Program-made: the position numbers and the translations under genes
The notes under the pieces: model-generated
Databases searched by the model: none
What the model saw: the letters and a program-made list of their open reading frames with translations, nothing else
Told to the model about the DNA's origin: nothing
Shown: one piece after another, positions 17,711 through 26,504 of the stretch
How the letters are laid out: every line of letters begins with the position of its first letter
Position numbering within the stretch: the first letter of the stretch is position 1
Assembly: GCA_013373105.1 (NCBI GenBank)
Contig: JABXIJ010000012.1
Span: 1 to 64,000 of the forward strand
Length of the DNA: 64,000 nucleotides
Source of the DNA: Flavobacteriaceae bacterium
Lineage (GTDB): Bacteria > Bacteroidota > Bacteroidia > Flavobacteriales > Flavobacteriaceae
Direction of reading: 5' to 3'

Positions 17711-18850
17711 ATGTCTAATTCTAGAAGAAAGTTTATCAAGAACAGTGCCTTATTTACTGCAGGTTTATCGCTAATGAGTTCAGTTTTATCATCTTGTGTT
17801 TCAAACAATAAAAAACTATCTATATTAATTTTAGGAGGTACAAGTTTTTTAGGACCACATCAAATTAAATATGCTTTAGATAGAGGTCATACTGTTTCTA
17901 TTTTTACAAGAGGAAAGACAATTCCGAATGTAAATACAGAGGTTTTTGATAAAGTTGAACATTTAATAGGTGATAGAGAAAATAACCTAAAAGCACTAGA
18001 AAATAGAAGTTGGGATGTTGTAATCGATAATTCTGGTAGAAAAGTTAGCTGGACAAAAGCTACTGCAGAACTGCTAAAAGACAATTGTAGCGTTTATGTT
18101 TATACATCCTCTACTGGTGTTTATTTTCCTTATACAACTGGAGACTTAAAAGAAACTAAAAATGTAGTTTTAAAAGTTCCTGAAGACTTAGAAGATGAGA
18201 TGCTAAAAATGGAATATGGTTATGGAGTAATGAAAGCTAATTCTGAAATTGAAGCTCAAAAAGCATTTGGAAAAGAAAATACAATAGTGGTTAGACCTAC
18301 CTATATGTTTGGTCCTGGAGATAAAACAGATAGATTTATGCATTGGCCAGTGAGATTGGCAAAAGGTGGTGAGATTTTAGTGCCTGGTAAAACTGAAGAT
18401 CCTGTACAATATATAGATGTTAGAGATGTTGCTGAGTTTATGATTCGTTTAGCTGAACAAAAAATAGCAGGCACTTATAATGCTGTTGGTCCATCAACCA
18501 AAGAAACCATGGTCGAATTTGTAAATAAAGTGAAAGATACTTTTAAGGTAGAGTCTACAATTATTCAAATAGATGATTATGAATTTTTAAGAGAACAAGG
18601 TGTTTACTATATTATTCCTTGGATTATGCAAAATGAAAATTTATATGGTTCAGCTAGAGTCAACAATAAACATGCAATAAAAAATGGTTTAACTTTTAGA
18701 GATACTAAATCCTCAATTAAAGAAACACATGATTGGTGGTACTCAAATAATTTAACTGATGAAAGACGTGCACAATTCGAACAAAAAGAAGGTTCTGTAT
18801 TAGTTAAAGAACAAGATATTATTAAGGCTTGGAAAGTCAGAAAATCTTAA
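17711..18850 (+). CDS. Tat-exported NAD-dependent epimerase/dehydratase-like protein
   Basis: 379 residues from the ATG at 17711. An in-frame codon further upstream would place low-complexity sequence before the export signal, so I reject it. SRRKFIKN followed by a hydrophobic stretch is a twin-arginine signal, and SSVLSSC looks like a lipobox, suggesting a lipoprotein. The mature part has a short-chain reductase fold: ILGGTSFLGPHQIKYAL, TSSTGVYFPY, EYGYGVMK (Tyr and Lys of the active site) and VVRPTYMFGPGD. Substrate unknown; the export fits periplasmic sugar processing. tatC is in this window at 29785. It ends within four bases of priA, convergently. Confidence 0.82.
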   Translation: MSNSRRKFIKNSALFTAGLSLMSSVLSSCVSNNKKLSILILGGTSFLGPHQIKYALDRGHTVSIFTRGKTIPNVNTEVFDKVEHLIGDRENNLKALENRSWDVVIDNSGRKVSWTKATAELLKDNCSVYVYTSSTGVYFPYTTGDLKETKNVVLKVPEDLEDEMLKMEYGYGVMKANSEIEAQKAFGKENTIVVRPTYMFGPGDKTDRFMHWPVRLAKGGEILVPGKTEDPVQYIDVRDVAEFMIRLAEQKIAGTYNAVGPSTKETMVEFVNKVKDTFKVESTIIQIDDYEFLREQGVYYIIPWIMQNENLYGSARVNNKHAIKNGLTFRDTKSSIKETHDWWYSNNLTDERRAQFEQKEGSVLVKEQDIIKAWKVRKS

Positions 18851-21267
18851 TAAGCATCAACATCTATTATAAATCTAATAGGTCTAAATTCTTTAACTGC
18901 TTCAAATGTATTTTTTATTTTAAGTACTTGCTGCTTGGTATTTGTTAACGATTGCTTTGGTGGAATTTTAATAACAACATTTTTAATATATTGATTTCTA
19001 ATTCTAGCAATAGCAGGAGCAGATGGACCTAAAACATGCTCCCCAAAAACATTATACAAAGCTTTAAACAGCCAATGAATACCTGTATCAACTTTAGTAT
19101 AATCTTTATGTTTTAAGGTGATTTTTATCACTCTAAAATAAGGTGGATACTTAAATTGCCAACGCTCTTGAAGCTGTTCCTTAAACATGGCTTGATAATC
19201 TGTTGTAGATACTTGTTGCAGAATTTGATGATAAGGATTGTAGGTTTGTATTGCCACATGACCTTGTTTTTTTGTTCTTCCTGCCCTACCAGAAACTTGT
19301 ACCATCAATTGAAATGCTCTTTCATGAGCTCTAAAATCTGGGAAGTTCAACATAGTATCAGCATTAAGAATTCCTACTAGAGAAACATTATCGAAATCTA
19401 ACCCTTTAGAAAGCATTTGCGTACCCACTAAAACATCAATTTCTCTTGCTTCAAAAGCACCAATTATTTTTTGATAACCATGTTTACCTCTTGTGGTATC
19501 AAGATCCATTCTACCAATTTTATAATCAGGAAAAAGTGCTTTTAACTCTAATTCAATTTGCTCAGTTCCAAATCCTTTTGAGTCTAAATCATTACTACCA
19601 CAAGCACCACAACTGTTAGGCATTGCTCTTGTATAATTACAATAATGGCAACGTAATTCACTCTTAAATTTATGGTATGTTAAAGAAACATCACAATTAG
19701 GGCATTGAGGTGATACTCCACATGTTTTACATTCAACTATTGGAGAAAATCCGCGTCTGTTTTGAAATAAAATTACCTGTTCTTTTTCTTCTAATGCCTC
19801 AGTAATTAATTTGAGTAATCTATCTGAAAAACGACCTGACATCTCTTTCTTTCTGTATTTTTCTTTTAAATCAATCAGTTCAATTTTTGGTAATTGTATA
19901 TCATTAAAACGTCTATTTAATTCAACTAAGCCATATTTATTCTGTGTTGCGTTAAAATAACTTTCTAAAGATGGTGTAGCAGATCCTAAAATTAACTTTG
20001 CATTATGTATTTTTGCGAGCACAATTGCTGCATCTCTAGCATTATATCTTGGTGATGGTTCAAATTGTTTGTATGAAGTTTCATGTTCTTCATCAACCAC
20101 AATTAATCCTAAATTAGAAAAAGGTAAAAAAAGTGATGAGCGTGCACCTAAAATTATCTGAGCTTTAGTTTTATTACTCATTACATTTTGATATACTTCT
20201 ACTCTTTCATTAATAGAATATTTGGAATGAAAAACAGAAACTTGTTTACCAAAATAAGTTTGTAAACGATTTATAATTTGTGTTGTTAATGCAATTTCAG
20301 GCAACATAAATAACACTTGTTTTCCTTCGTCTAAAACATTTTGAATCAGTTTAGCATATACTTCTGTTTTGCCAGAGCCTGTTACCCCATGCAATAAAGT
20401 AACATCTTTAGTTTTAAATGTTTCTTCAATAGAACTTAATGCATTTTTTTGATGATTATTAAGTGTTTTTAATTCACTAACATCACCTTTAAAATTTATT
20501 CTATCTGTCTTTAATTGATAAAATTCTAGAATATTCTTATCAACTAAAGACTTTATAACAACACTCGATACTTTTGCGTATTTTTCTAAATCTTTAGCTT
20601 TTACTGGTTTCTTTGAAGTACTTAATTGAAAGAAAGCTAATAAGGCTTCACGTTGTTTTTTTGCTCTAGATAATTGTTCTAAAAGTTGTTCTAAAGAAAT
20701 ATCGTTTTCTAATACTTTATTAATACGTACATACTTTATTAATTTAGGTGTATAAGTCTCATAAATTTCTTCTTTTACATAAATAACAGATTTTTTAAGT
20801 AAGTCATTAACTATAGGCATTACCTTTTTCTTACCAAGAATATCTGAAACTTGATGAACTGTTAAACTTGATTGGTGTTGTAATGCTTCAAAGATTAAAA
20901 ACTCGTCATTAGTTAATACTTCTTCATTAGTGAATGTGTTGTTTAAATAGATTATTGTTTCACTTTCTAATAAAAATGCAGAAGGTAATGCAGCTCTATA
21001 AACATCGCCTAAACTACACATATAATATTCAGATAACCACTGCCAATGTTTCAACTGAAACTCATTAACTATAGGTGTTTCATCTAAAATTTGATGAATC
21101 TCTTTAGCCTCATATAAGTTTGGTTTATTGGTGTGAATACTGAAAGCTAAGCCAGTATAGATCTTCGTTTTTCCAAAAGAAACTGCTACACGCATTCCTT
21201 TTTGTAAAAACTTAGCTTCAGCTTCAGATATTGCGTAAGTAAATGTTTTCTGAAGAGGTATTGGCAA
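18847..21267 (-). CDS. priA: Primosomal protein N' (replication restart helicase)
   Basis: 806 residues. The N-terminal DNA-binding part begins MPIPLQKTFTYAIS. Helicase motifs: LLHGVTGSGKTEVY (Walker A), VVDEEHETSYKQ (DEEH box), LGSATPSLES, and QVSGRAGR (motif VI). A zinc region inserted in the helicase holds CKTCGVSPQCPNCDVSL and later LRCHYCNY and SCGACGS, the eight cysteines expected. PriA rebuilds replication forks at stalled sites. It stands alone, with convergent overlap of its stop with the epimerase gene. Confidence 0.97.
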   Translation of the reverse strand: MPIPLQKTFTYAISEAEAKFLQKGMRVAVSFGKTKIYTGLAFSIHTNKPNLYEAKEIHQILDETPIVNEFQLKHWQWLSEYYMCSLGDVYRAALPSAFLLESETIIYLNNTFTNEEVLTNDEFLIFEALQHQSSLTVHQVSDILGKKKVMPIVNDLLKKSVIYVKEEIYETYTPKLIKYVRINKVLENDISLEQLLEQLSRAKKQREALLAFFQLSTSKKPVKAKDLEKYAKVSSVVIKSLVDKNILEFYQLKTDRINFKGDVSELKTLNNHQKNALSSIEETFKTKDVTLLHGVTGSGKTEVYAKLIQNVLDEGKQVLFMLPEIALTTQIINRLQTYFGKQVSVFHSKYSINERVEVYQNVMSNKTKAQIILGARSSLFLPFSNLGLIVVDEEHETSYKQFEPSPRYNARDAAIVLAKIHNAKLILGSATPSLESYFNATQNKYGLVELNRRFNDIQLPKIELIDLKEKYRKKEMSGRFSDRLLKLITEALEEKEQVILFQNRRGFSPIVECKTCGVSPQCPNCDVSLTYHKFKSELRCHYCNYTRAMPNSCGACGSNDLDSKGFGTEQIELELKALFPDYKIGRMDLDTTRGKHGYQKIIGAFEAREIDVLVGTQMLSKGLDFDNVSLVGILNADTMLNFPDFRAHERAFQLMVQVSGRAGRTKKQGHVAIQTYNPYHQILQQVSTTDYQAMFKEQLQERWQFKYPPYFRVIKITLKHKDYTKVDTGIHWLFKALYNVFGEHVLGPSAPAIARIRNQYIKNVVIKIPPKQSLTNTKQQVLKIKNTFEAVKEFRPIRFIIDVDAY

Positions 21268-21373
21268 TATAATATCTGTAAAGTAAATAGTATCTTTTTT
21301 TGGATCGAACCCAAAAATAAATATAAATTAGTATCTTTAAATTATTATTTATGATTTAAATTCCCCAGTTCGT

Positions 21374-22256
21374 ATGATAACCTCCCAAAATTGGAAAAAA
21401 TAAAGGAAAATTTATAACAGTAGCTAACAAAAAAATTTTTGTTATTGATGAAGGTGATTTTAAGGAAACTATAGTTATTCTTCATGGCTACCCTACATCA
21501 TCTTACGACTACCATAGAGTATTACCTGAGTTAACAAAACATTACAGAGTTGTTATTCACGATCATTTAGGCTTTGGGTTTTCTGACAAACCATTTTCAT
21601 TAACTTACTCGTTAATTAGTCAAGCAGATATTGCACTTCAACTATGGACAGCAATGGGCCTTAAGGAAGTTACAATATTAGCTCATGATTATGGAACCTC
21701 TGTAGCAAAAGAAATTCTATCTAGAAAAAATCACAATTTAATTCCACTAAAAATTAATAGAATTATTTTGTGTAATAGTAGTATGCGTTTAGAGCATTTG
21801 CATATTAGAAATATGGATAAACTACTAAAAGATAAGAAACTAGGTAAATTTATTGCGCGTTTAACAAACAACAGTTATCAAACCTTTAAAAAGAGAATTA
21901 ATACTACATACAATCCTGCTTTAAATGATATTGATTTCGATTTAAACAATATTTAGGATCAAATAGAAAGTTCAGAAGGTAAAAGAGACATTCATTTGTT
22001 AAGTAATTCTATAAACGAACGCTATACGTATTGGCATATATGGACATAGGCTTTAAAAGAGTCTGAAATACCTATTAGAATAGTTTGGGAGAAACACGAT
22101 CCTATAGCTGTAAAAGAAATTGCCATAGTTATGGCAACTGAAAACTTGAGCGAAAAAATTACTTGGGTAGAAAATGAGCGTTATTATTCTATTATAGAAT
22201 CTCCAAGATATTGGATGCAGCTTGTTTTTCAATTTGAATCTAAATTTGCTATATAA
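21374..22256 (+). pseudogene. Alpha/beta hydrolase, first of a tandem pair, decayed
   Basis: MITSQNWKK from the ATG at 21374 is followed after one extra base (about 21401) by KGKFITVANKKIFVIDEGD, VILHGYPTSSYDYHRVL and ILAHDYGTSVAKE, all aligned with the next gene. The oxyanion HGYP and nucleophile AHDYG are still legible. In-frame stops occur at 21954-21956 (after DLNNI) and 22047-22049 (TAG where TGG is expected), before the final TAA at 22254. With a frameshift and two stops it cannot be a sequencing artefact alone. The family includes haloalkane dehalogenases and epoxide hydrolases. Confidence 0.88.
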
Positions 22257-22259
22257 GAT

Positions 22260-23142
22260 ATGGCAGAAGTATTTAACTCACCACCTACTTTTACAGCCAA
22301 TCAATGGGAAAAAAAAGGTAGATTTTATGAAGTTTTAGGTAAAGAAATCTTTATAATCGAAAAAGGAGATCATGAAGAATGCTTATTTATATTGCATGGT
22401 TATTTAACTTCTTCTTACGATTATTATAAAGTTTTAGACGCATTAGCAGAAAAATATAGGGTTGTAATACCAGATATTTTTGGTTTTGGTTTATCTGAAA
22501 AAAATGCAAATCATTACACTACAATAATTACTCAAGTAGATTATTTGGTAGAATTATGTAAACAAATGGGTTTACAACAGATATCAATATTAAGTCACGA
22601 TTTTGGTATTGCTTTAGGACAAGAACTTTTAACTAGAGATAATGCAGGTCTTTTAAATATTGATATTAAAGAATTTATATACTGTAATGGTATATTGCCT
22701 ATAAAAAACTCCTATTTTCTAGACATAAAAGATTATGTAAAAAAGGAAGTTGCTACCAAAATTATAACCATGTTAACTACTAGTGGTTTTTTTAAAAAAA
22801 AATATTAAAGAACTGTTCTATGATGAAAACAATATTACAGAAGAGGAATTAGAACAGATGTGGTATTTAGTCGACTGCAATAATGGTAGAAGTTTAGTTA
22901 AATTTATATACAATTATTTAAAAGAACGGAATATAGCTTTTACAAGATGGACAACTGCATTTATTGAGACAGTTGTACCAATAAAAGTAATATGGGGTAT
23001 TAAAAACGAATCTGAAAAAGATGATTATCCAGAAAGTTTAATCTACAAAGTTGAAAAGAAAAATGTTTGTTGGATTGAAAAATCTGGTCATTTCCCAATG
23101 CTTGAAAACCCTAAAGAATTTGTAGAAGCAGTATTTAAATAA
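22260..23142 (+). pseudogene. Alpha/beta hydrolase, second of a tandem pair, single frameshift
   Basis: The first 180 residues hold LFILHGYLTSSYDYYKVLD, DIFGFGLSEK and SILSHDFGIALGQE (nucleophile Asp). In the run TTTTTTTAAAAAAAAA (22787-22802) the frame shifts. Dropping one base gives GFFKKNIKELFYDENN and continues to the end with VIWGIKNESE and the catalytic histidine in KSGHFPMLENP. Joined, the protein is about 293 residues, normal for a haloalkane-dehalogenase-like hydrolase. One base in a homopolymer could be a read error, so this copy may be functional; its twin three bases upstream is certainly dead. Confidence 0.75.
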
Positions 23143-23169
23143 ACTTCTATTTTAAATACCAATTCTTAA

Positions 23170-23200
23170 AACTACAACAATAGGTATTGTAGTTATTTTT
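23170..23200 (+). terminator. Terminator after the hydrolase pair
   Basis: AACTACAA / TTGTAGTT forms an eight-base-pair stem with a nine-base loop and is followed by ATTTTT, 28 bases past the stop of the second hydrolase. Confidence 0.65.
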
Positions 23201-23239
23201 AAAAAATCATTAAAAAAATAGTTACAACAAAATAGTTGA

Positions 23240-23866
23240 GTGAAAAGGATAAAAAAGATAAGAGGTCATAAAAGAATTTGGAAAGAAATCGAAAATTGGG
23301 TTAATTATAATAAAACCCTTGATTTAGATTATTTAAAAAGTCGTAAACGAGATTATGTTAAAGTTTGGGTTTCTCCTTTTAAAAATTTAAGTGTTCTAAA
23401 TAGTGAATTTTCTCCTCCAAAAGGAAAAACAAGACAGAAAATTATTGAAGGAATTCTTGAAATTTTTAAAAACTGGGAAACACAACTCAACTCTTTAGAC
23501 AAACCCTATTATCTAAAAATATGGTATTTTCCTCATGATGTTTCTAAATGTCAAGTTGTTTGTGCTATTGATGATTTTTTAAACTTTTATGATATTACTT
23601 TTTACAAACCAACTATTGCTAAACCCTTTCCTGACGAAGACTTAGGATTACAATGGGAATACCATCATCAGGAACATCATGTTACTATAAAAGATATAGG
23701 TGAGCCAGAAGATTATTATTCCTTACAAGATTTTATAGACAATAAAAAATGGGTTGAAGCCATAATGAAAAACCAAAAAACTAGAGTTACTGAGTATAAT
23801 GATAATGGTGAAAAAACCACCTATTACTCAATTAAAGACTGTGATGTTTGGATTGGTGGCAGATAG
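23240..23866 (+). CDS. Uncharacterised protein
   Basis: 208 residues, starting at a GTG (23240); no in-frame ATG precedes it. I do not recognise the family. It is a soluble mixed alpha/beta protein rich in aromatic residues (LKIWYFPHD, LGLQWEYHHQEHHVTIKD), with a lysine/arginine-rich first 50 residues and no signal peptide. The stop lies one base from the end of the convergent THUMP methyltransferase gene. Base use matches its neighbours, so no sign of recent transfer. Confidence 0.65.
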   Translation: MKRIKKIRGHKRIWKEIENWVNYNKTLDLDYLKSRKRDYVKVWVSPFKNLSVLNSEFSPPKGKTRQKIIEGILEIFKNWETQLNSLDKPYYLKIWYFPHDVSKCQVVCAIDDFLNFYDITFYKPTIAKPFPDEDLGLQWEYHHQEHHVTIKDIGEPEDYYSLQDFIDNKKWVEAIMKNQKTRVTEYNDNGEKTTYYSIKDCDVWIGGR

Positions 23867-23867
23867 T

Positions 23868-25022
23868 TTATTCTGTCATTTTTTTACTCCCTTCATATAA
23901 TTCGTATTTAACATACTTACAGTCTAAATCACCATTTTTTAAAGCAATTCGTTTAGAAGTTCGTAAACCAACATTCTTTAATGCTTGAATATCTGAGGTT
24001 ATTAACCAAGCAGTAGAACCTGTATAATTGTTTTTAAGCGTATCTCCAATTTTTTTATAAAACTCAACAACATTTATATTTAAACGCTCTCCATAAGGTG
24101 GGTTAAAAATAATTGTTGTATTACCAAAAACCTCTTTTTTAGAGTTAAAAAAGTTTACATGGTGTACACCAACAAACTCATCTAAATTAGCTGAAATTAT
24201 ATTTTGTTTAGCTTTATTAACAGCTGATGGAGCTTTATCAAAACCCATAATTTTAAAATGAGAAGATCGAATTTTATTCAAAAGAGAATCTTGAATTATA
24301 AAATATAAATCTTCATCATAATCTTTCCAGTTTTCAAAAGCAAAATGCTTTCTATTTATATTTGCAGGTATATTATTAGCAATCATTGCTGCTTCTATTA
24401 ATATAGTTCCAGAACCACACATAGGGTCTATAAAGTTTTCATCTCCAGTATAACCAGACAATAACACCATTCCTGCAGCTAAAACTTCATTTATTGGAGC
24501 AATATTTGTAGATGTTCTATACCCTCTTTTGTGTAAGGAATCTCCAGAAGAATCTAAAGAAATAGTTAGCCATTCTTTATGGATGTGAACATGAACCTTT
24601 ACATCTGGATATTTTAAATCTACATTTGGTCTTTTGTGATATTTATGTCTAAAATAATCTGCAATTGCATCTTTAGATTTTAAAGAAATATAATGAGAAT
24701 TTGAAGTGAAGTTTTGTGAGTTTACTACTGCTCCAATTGCAAAAGTTCCGGTTTCACTTAAATAATTTTCCCATTTTACTTTCTGAATAGCTTCATATAA
24801 ATCTTCTTCATCAAAAACCTTACAAGTTTTTATTGGTTTTAAGATTCTAATAGCTGTTCTTAATGCAATATTTGCTTTATATAAAAAGCCTTTGTCACCT
24901 TTAAAAGAAACACTTCTAATACCTTCTTTAACTTCTTTAGCACCAAGCTTTTTAAGTTCATCTGCTAACACACCTTCTAAACCAAAAAGTGTTGTAGCTA
25001 CCATTTTAAAATCACTATTCAT
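23868..25022 (-). CDS. THUMP-domain 23S rRNA guanine-N2-methyltransferase (RlmL/RlmK N-terminal type)
   Basis: 384 residues. Residues 5-155 are a ferredoxin-like plus THUMP RNA-binding region (MVATTLFGLEGVLADELKKLG, then SKDAIADYFRHKYHKRP). The Rossmann methyltransferase domain includes FIDPMCGSGTILIEAAMIA (SAM site) and IIFNPPYGERL, the NPPY motif for N2-methylation of guanine. This matches the N-terminal half of E. coli RlmL, which makes m2G2445 in 23S rRNA; the RlmK half is absent, as is usual outside gammaproteobacteria. Confidence 0.9.
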   Translation of the reverse strand: MNSDFKMVATTLFGLEGVLADELKKLGAKEVKEGIRSVSFKGDKGFLYKANIALRTAIRILKPIKTCKVFDEEDLYEAIQKVKWENYLSETGTFAIGAVVNSQNFTSNSHYISLKSKDAIADYFRHKYHKRPNVDLKYPDVKVHVHIHKEWLTISLDSSGDSLHKRGYRTSTNIAPINEVLAAGMVLLSGYTGDENFIDPMCGSGTILIEAAMIANNIPANINRKHFAFENWKDYDEDLYFIIQDSLLNKIRSSHFKIMGFDKAPSAVNKAKQNIISANLDEFVGVHHVNFFNSKKEVFGNTTIIFNPPYGERLNINVVEFYKKIGDTLKNNYTGSTAWLITSDIQALKNVGLRTSKRIALKNGDLDCKYVKYELYEGSKKMTE

Positions 25023-25099
25023 GCGACAAATTTAGATATAAGATTTTACATATATATTTTAAAGTAAGATTTACTTACTTTTACATCTTATTTTTTCAG

Positions 25100-25825
25100 A
25101 TGGAAAAAACAGATTGGTTTACAGATTGGTTTAACACTCCTTATTATCATATCTTATATAAAGACAGAAATGATGATGATGCTCAGTTGTTTATGAGAAA
25201 TATTACTGAGTTTCTAAAACTACCTAAAACCAGCCATATTTTAGATATTCCTTGTGGTAAAGGACGACATTCTATTTTTCTTAACTCTTTAGGTTACAAA
25301 GTTACTGGTGGAGATTTATCTGAAAATAGTATAACTTTTGCAAAACAATTTGAAAATGAAAGTTTAAGCTTTAATATTCATGACATGCGTAAGCCTTTCA
25401 AGAATAGATATGATGCTGTATTCAATCTCTTTACAAGTTTTGGCTATTTTGTTGATGACAAAGAAGATATAGCTGTTTTAAAAAATATAAAAGAAGGACT
25501 AAATTCTAATGGAGTTTTTGTTCTAGACTTTCTAAATGCTTCTAAAGTTAAAAGAAACATAATTGAAAATGAAGTAAAAGTTGTTGAAGGCATAGAGTTT
25601 AAAATACATAGAGAAATTAAAAATGGATTTATTTTAAAACATATTTCTTTTAAAACTGAAGGTAAAGAACACTATTTTACAGAAAGAGTAAAGTATTTAG
25701 ATGAAACAAAACTTAAGAATTTTTTTAATTGTGTTGATTTTTCTATTAAACATGTCTTTGGTGACTATAATTTGAATACTTTTGATAATCAAACTTCTGA
25801 CCGTTTAATACTTGTTGCAAAATGA
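25100..25825 (+). CDS. SAM-dependent methyltransferase
   Basis: 241 residues. Motif I is HILDIPCGKGRHSIFLNSLG, followed by GDLSENSITFAKQ and DAVFNLFTSFGYF. This is a class I methyltransferase of the type-11 group; many flavobacteria carry it, substrate unknown. Its end overlaps the start of the ZIP transporter gene by four bases (ATGA), so the two are translationally coupled. The start is 77 bases from the divergent THUMP gene. Confidence 0.85.
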   Translation: MEKTDWFTDWFNTPYYHILYKDRNDDDAQLFMRNITEFLKLPKTSHILDIPCGKGRHSIFLNSLGYKVTGGDLSENSITFAKQFENESLSFNIHDMRKPFKNRYDAVFNLFTSFGYFVDDKEDIAVLKNIKEGLNSNGVFVLDFLNASKVKRNIIENEVKVVEGIEFKIHREIKNGFILKHISFKTEGKEHYFTERVKYLDETKLKNFFNCVDFSIKHVFGDYNLNTFDNQTSDRLILVAK

Positions 25826-26499
25826 GTTATCAAATTTTATTTTTATCTGTTTTACTTGGAGCATTAATAGTCTATGTTTGGAACCCTAACAAGTTAGCAA
25901 CTCGTTTATTATTAGCTTTTAGTGGTGCATATTTACTTTCTGTTACTATTTTACACTTATTGCCTGAAGTTTTTTTAGAATCAAAAAATACCAACATTAC
26001 AGGTATTTTAATTATTTCTGGAATATTAATTCAATTTATCTTAGAGTCTTTTTCTAAAGGTGCAGAACATGGTCATATTCATGTTCATAGTAAAACTAAT
26101 AAACTACCTATTTTATTATTTATAAGTTTATGTATTCATGCATTTTCTGAAGGATTACCAATTCATAACTCAAATGATAATATTTTATGGGCAGTAGTCG
26201 TACACAAAATTCCAATTGCTGTAGTGTTAACAGCATTTTTAAGAGCTAACAAAACATCAGTAACTAAAGCAATTATTTATCTTTTCATTTTTGCAATAAT
26301 GAGTCCTTTAGGATTATTTTTATCTGAAAAGATAGCTCTTTTAACACAGTATGAAAATGATATAAATGCTGTGATTATTGGTGTTTTCTTGCATATTTCT
26401 ACTGTAATTTTATTTGAAAGTACAGAAAACCACAAGTTTAATATCCAAAAATTTACAGTTATAATTATAGGAGTTTTACTCACTATTGCAACTTTATAA
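25822..26499 (+). CDS. ZIP-family metal transporter
   Basis: 225 residues with seven or eight hydrophobic segments. A histidine-rich loop (EHGHIHVHSKTN) lies between TM3 and TM4, and the metal path motifs CIHAFSEGLPIHN and VVHKIPIAVVL occupy TM4 and TM5. ZIP proteins bring zinc or other divalent metals into the cytoplasm. No metal-responsive operator is evident. It follows the methyltransferase gene without a gap and is convergent with recQ. Confidence 0.9.
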   Translation: MSYQILFLSVLLGALIVYVWNPNKLATRLLLAFSGAYLLSVTILHLLPEVFLESKNTNITGILIISGILIQFILESFSKGAEHGHIHVHSKTNKLPILLFISLCIHAFSEGLPIHNSNDNILWAVVVHKIPIAVVLTAFLRANKTSVTKAIIYLFIFAIMSPLGLFLSEKIALLTQYENDINAVIIGVFLHISTVILFESTENHKFNIQKFTVIIIGVLLTIATL

Positions 26500-26504
26500 A
26501 GAGT

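Noticed and set aside
22783-23142. Separate 119-residue gene
   Set aside because: Its sequence is the C-terminal half of the upstream hydrolase, joined after one base is dropped from the T7A9 tract; it has no start of its own.
22260-23142. Programmed frameshift in the hydrolase
   Set aside because: No downstream stimulator (hairpin or stop-linked slippery heptamer) is evident, the family does not use one, and the twin copy is plainly decayed. Slippage or read error is more likely.
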